A stretch of 18,457 nt of DNA from an uncultured Bacilli bacterium (GTDB taxonomy: Bacteria; Bacillota_I; Bacilli_A; RFN20; DUOF01), in the NCBI GenBank assembly GCA_934101685.1, contig CAKORZ010000021.1:1-18457 (forward strand), read 5' to 3'. The notes under the pieces were generated by a model. It saw only the letters and a list, made by a program, of their open reading frames with translations. It was not told the DNA's origin and ran no database searches. Positions 6,273-15,407 of this stretch are shown here, piece after piece; positions within the stretch are counted from its first letter, which is position 1, and every line of letters begins with the position of its first letter. A program made the translations under genes and the position numbers.

Positions 6273-7955
6273 CTAATCTACATTTTCTAACAATTGATTT
6301 TCGTGTTTTTTAAACCATAAAATGACAGCAACTAGTACTATACCAAATAAAGCACTAATAATCAAAGATAAAATTTGAATATTTAATTTTAGACTAGTTT
6401 TATAAGAAACATAAGCACATATTCCCAAGAATCCACTAACAGCTGCTGTTATAATCATTGATAAAAACCCATTAAAGTTTTGTTTAACTGCCGCACTCTC
6501 TTCGCTCCATTTTAATTTAGGCTTTTTCAAATCCAATAGTATATTAAAGTAATTTAATAATAAGTCTATAATTACTAAAGGAATAAACACGCTTACAACA
6601 TATAAAACAGGAATTTTCATCATAATTGAAATAGTAACACCAATTAATAGTATTCCTACAATATCAATAATACTAGCAAATAAAACTTTAACATTAATTT
6701 GTTTTAAATAACTAACAGGTATAACCTTCATAAACCAAGCATTACTTCCCTCTCTTGATATAGCAGTTGAGGCAGCTAATGATGAACTAGTAAAGAAAAC
6801 ACAAACTAATAACACTATAAAGTAAGCAATAGGACTGCTTAAGTAATTATTAAATGACAAACTAGTTAATATACTCGTATCACCATTACTTCCTGTTATA
6901 ACTCCCATTAACCCCGATCCAATAACAATGATAGGAACAATAAGTGCTGAGAAAACTATATTTAGCATAAAGACAGGTGTTCTTTTTACAACTAACCATT
7001 CTTTTTTCATTAGCATAGAAAAAGCACTATAATTTTTTTTCTTATTTATTACATTTTCTATATCTTCTTTTTTCTTTTTACTTCCACTTGTTGATGTTAA
7101 TGTTTTTAAATATAACTTATCTCCAAAAAAGTAAATAACTAAAATAGCAATTACATTAAAACACAAAAAAGCAATTACAGAAAATAAGCCATTAATACTA
7201 TTAAAATTAATTAATGCACTAGATGCACTATTATAAAATGGGAATATCCATTTAAAATAAGGCATAAGATTATTTTCTAAATCAGCAAAAGTATTACCCA
7301 TTTGCGATGGATCTATATTAATAACATTTTGAACTATATAGTTATAACCAAATGTAAATACAAGTATTAATCCCATAGAAATATACATAAATAAGTCTTT
7401 GTTTTTAAATACCCCTGTAAATCTAGTTAAAAATAGTATTACTAAAGTTACAATAGCAGATGGTATAACTGGTAATAAAATAAAAATTATTAAAGTATAT
7501 AAATAGTATACAAAGTTAGCATTTATCCCTACTCCCACTCCAATTAAAGCAGGTAATATAAATAAAAATAAAATATAATAATCAGTTATTAATGAAACAA
7601 TAAATTTACTTAGCATAATATCTCTTGCTTTAAGAGGCATAGGAAGTAAATACTCACTATTCTTACTTAAATAAAACACGCTAACTACAGAGAATATAGA
7701 AAATACAATGGTCGTTACCCCAGCAAGAGGAAGAATTAAAGAAATAATAATATTGCTAATAGGCACTGATTTTAAAATGCTATTGAGCCCTATAACAATA
7801 GGAACTCCAAGACTACCAATAACAAAGACAATTAGTAAACCAACTAATCCCCATGTAACATATTTATTACTTTTCTTTTTCTTATTTGAATCACCACTAG
7901 ATGCAAATAAATCAGTCTTTAATAAGACTTTAGTTAAACTCCAAAACTTACTCAT
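6273..7955 (-). CDS. ABC exporter permease, large 12-helix type
   Basis: Membrane subunit of an ABC-2-like exporter, paired with the ATPase encoded directly upstream. The 560-residue protein has about twelve hydrophobic segments in two groups of six (roughly 35-260 and 325-550), separated by a Lys-rich cytoplasmic region (SGSKKKKEDIENVINKKKN, around 290-310). A second basic patch (SNKKKKSNK) sits at the N-terminus. The layout resembles the 'putative ABC exporter' family of Firmicutes with two fused half-permeases. Motifs such as YLLPMPLKARDIMLSKF (after the second helix) and STAISREGSNAWFMKVIPVSYLKQ are typical coupling segments of these proteins. Its start ATG overlaps the ATPase stop by 8 bases, with GGAG about 10 bases upstream, and miaB begins 10 bases after its stop. 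The substrate is unknown; a peptide, a lipid-linked compound or an antimicrobial agent are possible. Confidence 0.85.
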   Translation of the reverse strand: MSKFWSLTKVLLKTDLFASSGDSNKKKKSNKYVTWGLVGLLIVFVIGSLGVPIVIGLNSILKSVPISNIIISLILPLAGVTTIVFSIFSVVSVFYLSKNSEYLLPMPLKARDIMLSKFIVSLITDYYILFLFILPALIGVGVGINANFVYYLYTLIIFILLPVIPSAIVTLVILFLTRFTGVFKNKDLFMYISMGLILVFTFGYNYIVQNVINIDPSQMGNTFADLENNLMPYFKWIFPFYNSASSALINFNSINGLFSVIAFLCFNVIAILVIYFFGDKLYLKTLTSTSGSKKKKEDIENVINKKKNYSAFSMLMKKEWLVVKRTPVFMLNIVFSALIVPIIVIGSGLMGVITGSNGDTSILTSLSFNNYLSSPIAYFIVLLVCVFFTSSSLAASTAISREGSNAWFMKVIPVSYLKQINVKVLFASIIDIVGILLIGVTISIMMKIPVLYVVSVFIPLVIIDLLLNYFNILLDLKKPKLKWSEESAAVKQNFNGFLSMIITAAVSGFLGICAYVSYKTSLKLNIQILSLIISALFGIVLVAVILWFKKHENQLLENVD

Positions 7956-8673
7956 TGTCCACTAACTCCAAGAACATTTGTTCTAACGATTCATCTTCTC
8001 CAACTTTACTCTTCATTTCCTCTATAGTACCATCAAAAACAAGCTTACCTTTAGCAATAATAGCCACTTTATCACACACTTTTTCTGCTACCTCTAGTAC
8101 ATGAGTAGAAAATAAAACAACATTGCCATTTTTAGCATGTTCTTTCATCATTTCTTTTAAAGTGAAGGAAGCCTTAGGATCAAGTCCAGTTAAAGGCTCA
8201 TCTAATATCCATACTTTTGGTTCATGAATTAAAGCACCAATAATAGCAATCTTCTGCCTCATACCATGAGAATAACTTTCAATTTTATTATTTAAAACGG
8301 TATCCATTTCAAACATTTTAGAATATTTAAGTATATTTTCATTTAATTTAGTCTTATCAACTGAATAAACAGATCCAACAAAATTAAGATATTCTATTCC
8401 TTTTAATTTCAAAAACAAATCAGGATTATCACTTACAAACCCAAATTGTTCTTTAGCTAAAGTTGGCTCCATACTAATATCTATACCATTAATAGTTATT
8501 TTTCCATCATCTGGATTTAGTATTCCTGTAATCATCTTTAAAGTAGTTGTTTTACCAGCACCATTAGGTCCTAAAAAGCCATATACATATCCCTCTTCTA
8601 TATTTAAGCTAAGATTATCAACAGCTTTAAAATCCTTACCAAAGACTTTACTAACATTTTTAATTTCTATCAT
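7948..8673 (-). CDS. ABC transporter ATP-binding protein
   Basis: Cytosolic ATPase that powers the adjacent exporter permease. In the 241-residue protein Walker A is GPNGAGKT (35-42), the Q-loop is near Gln76, the signature is YSHGMRQ (134-140, a common exporter variant of LSGGQ), Walker B is VWILDEP (154-160) followed by the D-loop LTGLD, and the switch His is His191 (STHVLEVAEK). These fit the CcmA/EcsA-like subfamily of drug, bacteriocin and lipid exporters. I chose the ATG at 8671-8673 because the AGGTG ribosome site (8680-8684) lies 6 bases before it; an upstream in-frame GTG at 8680-8682 falls within that same site and would add three residues. The last 8 bases overlap the permease gene. 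The GT-C transferase gene ends 36 bases upstream, so both may share a transcript. Confidence 0.95.
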   Translation of the reverse strand: MIEIKNVSKVFGKDFKAVDNLSLNIEEGYVYGFLGPNGAGKTTTLKMITGILNPDDGKITINGIDISMEPTLAKEQFGFVSDNPDLFLKLKGIEYLNFVGSVYSVDKTKLNENILKYSKMFEMDTVLNNKIESYSHGMRQKIAIIGALIHEPKVWILDEPLTGLDPKASFTLKEMMKEHAKNGNVVLFSTHVLEVAEKVCDKVAIIAKGKLVFDGTIEEMKSKVGEDESLEQMFLELVDNE

Positions 8674-8679
8674 ATTTTT

Positions 8680-8684
8680 CACCT
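8680..8684 (-). promoter_or_regulatory. Ribosome site that decides the ABC ATPase start
   Basis: AGGTG stands 6 bases before the ATG at 8673. The alternative GTG start at 8682 would place the initiation codon inside the ribosome site, so ATG is preferred. Confidence 0.7.
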
Positions 8685-8709
8685 AATGTAATTATAAAAC
8701 AAATATTAA

Positions 8710-10095
8710 TTATTTATTAACAATTTCTATTTTTTTCCTAACAAAAAATATAAATGCTCCAGCAGCAACATTATAAATAGAACTAATTAATGGAGTAAAA
8801 TAATAACAATATCCCAAAAGTTCATTATTACCTATCGCGTAATAATAAGCAGTAGCAGATGCATGAACAGCAAATGATGATAATAAAGTTATAAAAATTG
8901 CTTTTTTATAAACTTTATTTTTACAAGTAAAGATCAAAATAATTCCAAACAAATTACTCAAGTAAAAATATCTATCTAACATTTTAGGCATTAATAAAAC
9001 AATATAAAAAGTCATTAAAAAAGATAAATTAACGGCTTCTTCATCACTAAGTGTCTTCTTTTTTATAAATATGATTAAAATATAACACATCACACCTATT
9101 GTTAATGCTATTAAACTAATCATAATAGTCAATTTAATAACAGGCATTCCATTAAATATATTAAACAAATATGCTAAATTAGGACATCCAGAAGACAATT
9201 TATTATAAGTAACACTCTGTTTAAAATAAGTTAAAAAGGCCCATTCAAATGATCCTCCAAAAATCATAGCAATTCCACTTAAGCCTGCATACCCCAAAAT
9301 TGCTAGCCACATGTCTTTCCATTTTAAAAATCTATTACCATATTCATTTTTAGTTAATAAAAGAACTAATGCTACAGGGAACAAAATAATAGCTTGTAAT
9401 TTAAATGATAAACTGATACCAAAAAATAAAAAGCTACTTTTAGATTTACCTTTTATTGCACTATAAATTGCCATTAAGCCAAAAAAAGTATAAATAGAAT
9501 CACATTGAGCCCATATTGAACTATTAATCAAAAAGATTGGAATAAACAAAATACTAGCAAAAATGAAAATATTAAAATCTGTTTTATTAATACAAGCAAT
9601 AAGCTTAGTCAAAACAAATGCTGACATAATTTCAAAAATAAAAGATAAATTTTTTATTAAATATAAATCACTAAAAGGTATTCTTGAAAATAATATTAAG
9701 AAATAATTGTATGGTGGAGAATAATTAGAAACATTATTAGTAAAGCAAGATTTTAATGGCATATTTCTGTATGCATTAACCCATTTTTGCAAAAAGCCTT
9801 GATAATCATTAGATATAACATCAGCATTCAAAAATCTAAATAAAATATTTACAAATATAATCATAGCAAAAAAGCAAAAATATTTATCCATTCTTTTCTT
9901 ATTGTAAAAAAATCCTAATGTTAAAATTATTCCTAGCATTATTAAATTTATAACTATTAAGAAAATAAAATTTTTAATATTACTATAATTAACTGAAACC
10001 TTTAATGGAGCAATTAAAAACATTATTAAATTTGGTAGGCAAAAAAGAATAAAGTAATTGCAAATATTTTTTAATAGTTTATCTGCTTTTTCCAT
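8710..10095 (-). CDS. GT-C membrane glycosyltransferase, Gpi18/mannosyltransferase-like
   Basis: A polytopic membrane protein of 461 residues with about ten to twelve helices. It resembles the bacterial 'Gpi18-like mannosyltransferase' group (COG5542), which uses a polyprenyl-phosphate sugar donor outside the membrane. Supporting features are the first-loop acidic motif SNDYQGFLQKW (95-105), NYSPPYNYFL (124-133), where a Pro-rich loop precedes the next helix, and WAQCDSIYTFFG (195-206), the WxQ-D-x-Y segment typical of this group, followed by KLQAIILFPVAL. The start at 10095 has GGAGGGG 9 bases upstream and an extended -10 at 10127-10135. It is divergent from the GtrB-like gene across 114 bases; that gene product could make its lipid-linked donor. 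Sugar and acceptor (teichoic acid, glycolipid or protein) cannot be told from sequence. Confidence 0.75.
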   Translation of the reverse strand: MEKADKLLKNICNYFILFCLPNLIMFLIAPLKVSVNYSNIKNFIFLIVINLIMLGIILTLGFFYNKKRMDKYFCFFAMIIFVNILFRFLNADVISNDYQGFLQKWVNAYRNMPLKSCFTNNVSNYSPPYNYFLILFSRIPFSDLYLIKNLSFIFEIMSAFVLTKLIACINKTDFNIFIFASILFIPIFLINSSIWAQCDSIYTFFGLMAIYSAIKGKSKSSFLFFGISLSFKLQAIILFPVALVLLLTKNEYGNRFLKWKDMWLAILGYAGLSGIAMIFGGSFEWAFLTYFKQSVTYNKLSSGCPNLAYLFNIFNGMPVIKLTIMISLIALTIGVMCYILIIFIKKKTLSDEEAVNLSFLMTFYIVLLMPKMLDRYFYLSNLFGIILIFTCKNKVYKKAIFITLLSSFAVHASATAYYYAIGNNELLGYCYYFTPLISSIYNVAAGAFIFFVRKKIEIVNK

Positions 10096-10126
10096 TAATA
10101 CCCCTCCAATTAATTACAACAAATAA

Positions 10127-10135
10127 ATTATATCA
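10127..10135 (-). promoter_or_regulatory. Extended -10 promoter of the GT-C gene
   Basis: TGA followed by TATAAT (10127-10132) is a good extended -10. No convincing -35 lies 16-18 bases further upstream, as is common for this promoter class. The predicted start is near 10120, within the divergent 114-base gap. Confidence 0.5.
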
Positions 10136-10209
10136 TAAGAAAATATTTTTTGTGTTATTTGTAATACATAATAAAATGTGTTACTCTATTTACGAGGTGT
10201 AATAAAAAT

Positions 10210-11136
10210 ATGGAAATAAAATATTCAATTGTCGTACCAGTATTTAATGAAGAACAATCTATTCCTTTATTCTATGAAAGAATAATACCAGTAATGGACA
10301 AAACAAATGAGCCTTATGAAATAATATTTGTAAATGATGGAAGTAGAGATAATACTTATAATATTCTTGTAAACTTAGCAAACAAAGATAAAAGAATAAA
10401 AGTAATAGATTTTTCTAGAAACTTTGGTCAACAAGCTGCTTTATTATGCGGTTTTAAGGAAAGTAAAGGACAAGCTGTCGTAGATATTGATGTAGATTTG
10501 CAAGACAAACCTGAAGCCATTTTAGATATGATTGAAAAGTGGAAAGAAGGATATGAAGTTGTACATGGCCGTAGAACAGTAAGAGAAGGAGAAACATTCT
10601 TTAAAAAATTCACTTCTAGTGCCTACATGAAGTTTATGACTAAAATTACAGGTTTGCAAATACCTGCTAAAGTTGGAGATTTTAAATTATTTGACCGTAA
10701 AGTAATAAATACAATTTGTTCAATGCCTGAACATAATAGATTTTTAAGAGGAATAACAAGTTGGGTTGGTTATAAACAAGCTTATGTTGAATTTGATAGA
10801 GATAAAAGAGTAGCAGGTGAAACTAAATACACTGTAAAGAAATTAGTAAAATTAGCAAAAGATGGAGTAATTGCAAATAGTGACTATCCTTTAACTCTTC
10901 CTTTAAAACATGGGTTAATGCTTGGTACACTATCCCTTGTTTGCTTCTTAACATTCATTATCTTAGCTTGCTTTAAAGTATTCTTACCATTAACTGCTTG
11001 GTTGTTTCCAAGTATCACTATAATTGCTTCACTAATGATGGTGCATACTGGATTAACAAACTTATATGTTTCTAGAATGTATGATGAAGTAAAAGGTAGA
11101 CCTAACTATATAGTAAGAGAAAAAATAAATTTATAA
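10210..11136 (+). CDS. GtrB/CsbB-like polyprenyl-phosphate glycosyltransferase
   Basis: A family 2 transferase that attaches a sugar from a nucleotide-sugar donor to undecaprenyl phosphate at the inner membrane face. The 308-residue protein has the GT-A fold: YSIVVPVFNEEQSI (5-18), VNDGSRDNT (41-49), the metal-binding DIDVDLQD (92-99), GDFKLFDRK (156-164), and FLRGITSWVGYKQ with the DPM1-like acceptor segment after it. Two C-terminal membrane helices (about 232-252 and 257-280) anchor it, as in GtrB, CsbB and YkcC. In three-part systems such as CsbB-GtcA-YfhO the lipid-linked sugar is flipped and then transferred by a GT-C enzyme; YfhO-like and Gpi18-like candidates are near, but no GtcA flippase gene is seen. 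It is transcribed alone on the plus strand, with GAGGTG 10 bases before ATG, and ends at the 11141-11165 terminator. Confidence 0.93.
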   Translation: MEIKYSIVVPVFNEEQSIPLFYERIIPVMDKTNEPYEIIFVNDGSRDNTYNILVNLANKDKRIKVIDFSRNFGQQAALLCGFKESKGQAVVDIDVDLQDKPEAILDMIEKWKEGYEVVHGRRTVREGETFFKKFTSSAYMKFMTKITGLQIPAKVGDFKLFDRKVINTICSMPEHNRFLRGITSWVGYKQAYVEFDRDKRVAGETKYTVKKLVKLAKDGVIANSDYPLTLPLKHGLMLGTLSLVCFLTFIILACFKVFLPLTAWLFPSITIIASLMMVHTGLTNLYVSRMYDEVKGRPNYIVREKINL

Positions 11137-11140
11137 AATA

Positions 11141-11165
11141 AAAAACCTCAATTGAGGTTTTTATT
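11141..11165. terminator. Bidirectional terminator shared by convergent genes
   Basis: AAAAACCTC (11141-11149) and GAGGTTTTT (11154-11162) form a 9-bp stem with an AATT loop, a perfect inverted repeat. T-rich sequence follows on both strands. It starts 4 bases after the GtrB-like stop codon, and the last codons and TGA stop (11148-11150) of the minus-strand export gene lie inside it. Confidence 0.85.
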
Positions 11166-11819
11166 TTGCTCATTACTTGTTTCTTCTTCCTTATTATCTT
11201 TTTTGCTTTTAATAATAGCTCTAACTATATAGAAAGTAATTAAAACAATAAAGAAAACAAGAAAAACATAAAATATGACTAGTGCTTTATCGCCTAATGT
11301 TTTACTAACAAGCATCATAATGCATGCCGCTACCATTGCTCCTACAGAAACAGCAGTAAAACTACTCAAAAATCCCATTTGCAAAAACACTGCTACTGCA
11401 CTACCAGTCCAAACACCAGTTAAAGGTAAAGGAATAGCCACAAAAGTCATAATTCCTAACCATTTTTTTAACTTTTTGTTTTTATTATGCTCTGCCTCAT
11501 TCTCTATCTTGTCACTTTGCTTTTTAAATTTTTCTTCAAAAGACATTACTAGTTTTTTAAAAAATTTAGTTTTCTTTAATAAATTAAAAATAGGTATAAG
11601 TAAAAGAATAATAATAACAGCAGATATAATAGATCCTATAACGCTATACAAAGCACTTTCCCAAATAGAAAGAGCTTTTTCTCCCCATATTTCCTTACTA
11701 CTTCCAAAAGGAATAGCACCTCTAAGCTCAATAATAGGAATCATAGCTATAAATATAGTTGCAAGTATTGGATTATTACCAAATATCTTTAAAACTATTT
11801 TTTGTATTGCCGCACTCAC
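11148..11819 (-). CDS. Small multidrug export family membrane protein (COG2426)
   Basis: Integral membrane protein of the Sm_multidrug_ex family (PF06695), whose transport role was proposed long ago but is poorly tested. The family's two signature segments are both visible in the 223 residues: IELRGAIPFG (30-39), a re-entrant acidic/Gly-Pro motif, and PLPLTGVWTGSAVA (130-143), matching the usual PLPGTGAWTGALVA. Helices are at about 15-32, 54-80, 120-145, 155-172 and 178-202. It is longer than the roughly 150-170 typical residues, owing to a charged central loop (about 83-118) and a Lys/Glu-rich tail. The start is a GTG that overlaps the uppS stop as GTGA, with GGTGGA 5 bases upstream, so it is translated by coupling to uppS. 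It is the last gene of the yfhO-uppS operon and ends inside the bidirectional terminator. Confidence 0.85.
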   Translation of the reverse strand: MSAAIQKIVLKIFGNNPILATIFIAMIPIIELRGAIPFGSSKEIWGEKALSIWESALYSVIGSIISAVIIILLLIPIFNLLKKTKFFKKLVMSFEEKFKKQSDKIENEAEHNKNKKLKKWLGIMTFVAIPLPLTGVWTGSAVAVFLQMGFLSSFTAVSVGAMVAACIMMLVSKTLGDKALVIFYVFLVFFIVLITFYIVRAIIKSKKDNKEEETSNEQNKNLN

Positions 11820-12550
11820 TTCAATCCACCATACCTTCTATTTCTAGATTGAAATTCAATTAAAATCTTTTCTAAATTTTTCTTATCAAAATCAGGCCAA
11901 TAAGTACCAGTAAATATTAACTCACTATATGCAAGTTGCCATAAAAGAAAATTAGATAATCTAACTTCCCCGCTAGTTCTAACCATTAGATCAATCGGAG
12001 GCAAATCTTTAGTCATTAAATAACTATCAATAAGTTTTTCGTTAATGTCTTCTACTTTAATTTTGTTTGTAACACAATCATTAGCTATATTTTTAACCAT
12101 TTCTGTAATTTCGCTTCTACCACCATAATTAAAAGCAAAATTTAATGTTATTCCATCATTATTTTTTGTTTCTTCCATCGTCTCATAAATAAGTTTTCTA
12201 AAATCCTCATCTAATTCATCTATTTTACCAATAAAGTAAACTCTAACATTATTTTTCATAAAATCTTCTTTACCTTCTACTAAAAGTTTTTTTACTAAAT
12301 TAAATATATAGTCAACTTCTTCTTTAGGTCTTTTCCAATTTTCAGTAGAAAAAGTATATACAGTAACAACTTTTATTCCAAATTCCTTAGCATTTCTTGC
12401 TAAATCCTGTACTCTTTTTGCACCCTCTTCATGTCCTGCTGTCCTAACTAAGCCTCTTTTTTTAGCCCATCTACCATTACCATCCATAATAAAAGCTACA
12501 TGTTTAGGGACTCTAGTCATATCTACACTTTTCTTTCTAAATATGTTCAT
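11816..12550 (-). CDS. uppS: Undecaprenyl diphosphate synthase UppS
   Basis: Cytosolic cis-prenyltransferase that condenses farnesyl diphosphate with eight isopentenyl diphosphates to make the C55 carrier lipid for peptidoglycan, teichoic acid and other glycans. All conserved regions are present in the 244 residues: HVAFIMDGNGRWAKKRG (17-33) with the catalytic Asp23, the GH-EGA segment (39-44), VVTVYTFSTENWKRP (61-75), NFAFNYGGRSEI (137-148), and RTSGEVRLSNFLLWQ (191-205), ending RNRRYGGLK. Its length is normal for bacteria. The gene overlaps the end of the upstream yfhO-like gene by 14 bases, uses AAGGAAG as ribosome site, and its TGA stop overlaps the GTG start of the next gene. In most Firmicutes uppS is next to cdsA, so the linkage here to a YfhO-type glycosyltransferase is unusual and fits a local demand for carrier lipid. 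Confidence 0.98.
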   Translation of the reverse strand: MNIFRKKSVDMTRVPKHVAFIMDGNGRWAKKRGLVRTAGHEEGAKRVQDLARNAKEFGIKVVTVYTFSTENWKRPKEEVDYIFNLVKKLLVEGKEDFMKNNVRVYFIGKIDELDEDFRKLIYETMEETKNNDGITLNFAFNYGGRSEITEMVKNIANDCVTNKIKVEDINEKLIDSYLMTKDLPPIDLMVRTSGEVRLSNFLLWQLAYSELIFTGTYWPDFDKKNLEKILIEFQSRNRRYGGLK

Positions 12551-15398
12551 TACTTACTTCCTTCTTTCTTTTCACATATACATTTATTCCAATATACATA
12601 CAATACATAAATATACTAATTAAACTAATAGCAAAGCCACTCTTTATTCCACTAGGTTTAAACTCTATTGTAACATCAACATCTTTTATACCATTTTTTA
12701 CTACTATACCAACAAATCCACCATTTGCTTTAACCACTTCATAATTAGAATCATTAACTTTCCATTCATCACTATATGTTATAGGTAAAACAATCACTTG
12801 ATCATTAGCATTTTCACTTTCTCTATGATACTTTACATTAACTGCTGATTTATTATAACTTAAGTTCTTATTACTTGCTAGTAATTTATCGTTTTTATTA
12901 GTATATTCGTTAAAATCATTTACCTTATAATATAAAGACCACTCATTCTCTTCTATATAATAAAGTGAATTAATAAGCATTGTAACAGGTTTAAAATCTT
13001 TAAAGTAGCAAAAGCCATAAGGACAAACTAATGTGTTATCGTTTTCATCTATAAATATTACATCTTTACCACCATAAAAATTTACATAATAATTAAGATA
13101 TTTATTTGTAAAATCATCATTTAATTTAATATAAGTATACTTTATGTTATTTTCTTCTCTAACAATAGCAAATTTATAATTTTCATTAATTTCTCCACTA
13201 GTTTCAAAAATAATACTTTTAAAAGAATCTTTAAATGCACATGTGTAATAATCCCCTCTATTAACGCATTTATTAGTTTTATCACCATTTATTTTTATAC
13301 TTTTTATATTATTGTAGTTTTCTCCACTTATATGCACATACCCAGAAAAATTTATATTTTCATTTTCAAAATTACTTATATAATATCCATCTTCTTTTAC
13401 TAGCTTAAGGTCTTGTATAATCTCAATTTCATTAGCGCCATTACTGTAATCAAAATCAATTTTATTTAGATTATAATTTTTATTATTCAAAATAACTGCA
13501 TCAAATAATTTTTCTTCTAAATCTAATATATTTAGATTATTTGTATTATAAATATCATTTTCATCATAATAATTTTCGTATACATAAAAAGAATTATAGT
13601 TTTTGTTTTCATATATAACAAACTCATCATTTTCATGTTTTTTTTCTAAAAAATTCAAATTATAATTAACCAATCCATTCTCAACTTTTGTCATAACAAT
13701 ATATCTATAATCTAAAATTCTAGAAAAATTAGGATCGTATCTACTACTTATAAGAGTTGTAAGTAAAGTTCCTCCATCCCCATATAAAGATTCTAATTCC
13801 TTTATATCTTTAGAAATAAAAGAATGAAAAGTACTTTCATTAGTCAAAATACTTTGCCTTCTATTTAAGTTATCATAAGATCTATTAGAAACAAACACTC
13901 TATTTAAATCATCAATTTCCACATAATCTTTTATGTTATTTATTTCTTTATAATATTCATTATATTTAATATTAGATGTTTTCCATGGAACATATAAGTT
14001 TATAGTTATAGCAGCTATCATTTCAATAATTGAAGCGCTAATCACCAAACTTTTTTGTTTACCAATTAAAAACACTAGAAATAATGTAATAAATACAAAA
14101 CTTATCACCACATTGATAAATAATGAAAGATAAGAGTAATTACCTTCAAATTTATATTGAATAAGAAGACCTGCTACAAGCAAAAAATAAGTTAATGTTA
14201 AACCAATAACTATATACTTATTCTTTTTATTTATTAAAATGTTAAATTCTTCTTGGCTAACAACATGTCCAATAAAGAATAGTAGTATTATTTCAATGTA
14301 AGAAATCCATCTTGTATATGCCATACCAACTCCAGAAAATATCATTGAAAATATTGGGAATATTGCCATTACAAATATAAGTACTAACACCCATTTATAT
14401 ATTTTGCTTGCCTTGTCTTTTAAATAAAATAACATAAACAAAATATACATACCCAAAATTCCAACATAAAAACTATATTGTGAGTTAGCGTATGTTCCAG
14501 TATACATAATTCCTAATTGTAAATTGTCTACTCCTGACTCATATACAAAAAACTTATAAATCATTTTTAAATAAACATTTATATCATAAAGAAACTCAAA
14601 TTCAAAAGCATTTCTAGTCGTATATTTTAATATATACATAATACTAGGAAGTAATATAAACATTCCCATAAAAACAGATAATACTATATGGCATCCAAAT
14701 ACAAATGAATCTTTAATAAGTTTTTTTATATTTACATAATTATCTCTAATAGATATTACTATATAGTCAAATAACATAAATATAAATAAAGTATACGCAT
14801 TATAAAAATTATACAAAATAAGTACAAATCCATATAAAGGAAGAATCCATTTTTTACCATCTACATAGTACTTAACTACAATTAAAGAAACAGGCAAATA
14901 AAATATTAAAGAAAAATAAGTAGGATATGTAGAAAAAGCCCATGCTCCTCCTGTTGCAAAATACATAAATGATAAAATTAATACTATCATATTGCTATAT
15001 TTACATTTTTGTAAAAAGAATGCAAATGCAGTAACACCTAACACTACTTTTAATAACTCAACACATGAAAATGCTATGCTCCCATCCATTATAAAGCTAA
15101 GCAAAAATGTTAATATAGAAAAAATATCTATAGGAACATAATAGGCATCTGCAAAAACAGACGCCCCAGTTCCATTAGCAAAGTTAAACCATCCAAATTT
15201 ACCATGTTTTATGTTTTCTATATATTGTAATAATATTGGTGAGTATTGTACAGTATCATCTGAATTATTATTAAAATATGTCCCCTTACAAAGCAAAATA
15301 ATTTGATATATAGTTAAAATAAATAAGCTGCTTAAAAGCACTAATAGCAAAGTGTTTTTATTGTTATTTAATATCTTTTCTTTAAACCATTTCTTCAT
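12537..15398 (-). CDS. YfhO-family membrane glycosyltransferase
   Basis: A large polytopic protein (953 residues) of the YfhO family (PF09586), a GT-C fold group. B. subtilis YfhO is thought to transfer GlcNAc from a lipid carrier to lipoteichoic acid, working with CsbB. Features: a first transmembrane helix (about 15-38), then the extracytoplasmic loop with an acidic motif NNSDDTVQYSPILLQY (44-59), FGWFNFANGTGASVFADAYY (about 68-88), and about a dozen further helices to residue ~455. A long soluble region (~470-910) resembles the mixed extracellular domain of the family; a single helix (about 920-940) and KRKK end the protein. The ATG at 15396-15398 is preferred over the GTG at 15413: GAGG (15408-15411) lies 9 bases before it, and the strong promoter at 15420-15448 puts the transcript start at about 15413. 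It opens the yfhO-uppS-export operon. Confidence 0.85.
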   Translation of the reverse strand: MKKWFKEKILNNNKNTLLLVLLSSLFILTIYQIILLCKGTYFNNNSDDTVQYSPILLQYIENIKHGKFGWFNFANGTGASVFADAYYVPIDIFSILTFLLSFIMDGSIAFSCVELLKVVLGVTAFAFFLQKCKYSNMIVLILSFMYFATGGAWAFSTYPTYFSLIFYLPVSLIVVKYYVDGKKWILPLYGFVLILYNFYNAYTLFIFMLFDYIVISIRDNYVNIKKLIKDSFVFGCHIVLSVFMGMFILLPSIMYILKYTTRNAFEFEFLYDINVYLKMIYKFFVYESGVDNLQLGIMYTGTYANSQYSFYVGILGMYILFMLFYLKDKASKIYKWVLVLIFVMAIFPIFSMIFSGVGMAYTRWISYIEIILLFFIGHVVSQEEFNILINKKNKYIVIGLTLTYFLLVAGLLIQYKFEGNYSYLSLFINVVISFVFITLFLVFLIGKQKSLVISASIIEMIAAITINLYVPWKTSNIKYNEYYKEINNIKDYVEIDDLNRVFVSNRSYDNLNRRQSILTNESTFHSFISKDIKELESLYGDGGTLLTTLISSRYDPNFSRILDYRYIVMTKVENGLVNYNLNFLEKKHENDEFVIYENKNYNSFYVYENYYDENDIYNTNNLNILDLEEKLFDAVILNNKNYNLNKIDFDYSNGANEIEIIQDLKLVKEDGYYISNFENENINFSGYVHISGENYNNIKSIKINGDKTNKCVNRGDYYTCAFKDSFKSIIFETSGEINENYKFAIVREENNIKYTYIKLNDDFTNKYLNYYVNFYGGKDVIFIDENDNTLVCPYGFCYFKDFKPVTMLINSLYYIEENEWSLYYKVNDFNEYTNKNDKLLASNKNLSYNKSAVNVKYHRESENANDQVIVLPITYSDEWKVNDSNYEVVKANGGFVGIVVKNGIKDVDVTIEFKPSGIKSGFAISLISIFMYCMYIGINVYVKRKKEVSNEHI

Positions 15399-15407
15399 TA
15401 TATATAA

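Noticed and set aside
10159..10187. Possible promoter TTGTAA-17-TACTCT upstream of the GtrB-like gene
   Set aside because: The -10 is poor, with only a TG extension in favour; the gene must have a promoter in the 114-base gap, but I cannot fix it by eye.
11816..11819. TGA read as Trp (mycoplasma code)
   Set aside because: TGA ends uppS and the COG2426 gene exactly where their families end, and Trp codons in conserved motifs are TGG.
11275..11847. 190-residue plus-strand open frame opposite the COG2426 gene
   Set aside because: The minus-strand frame has both family motifs and coupled translation with uppS; the plus frame has no recognisable domain.
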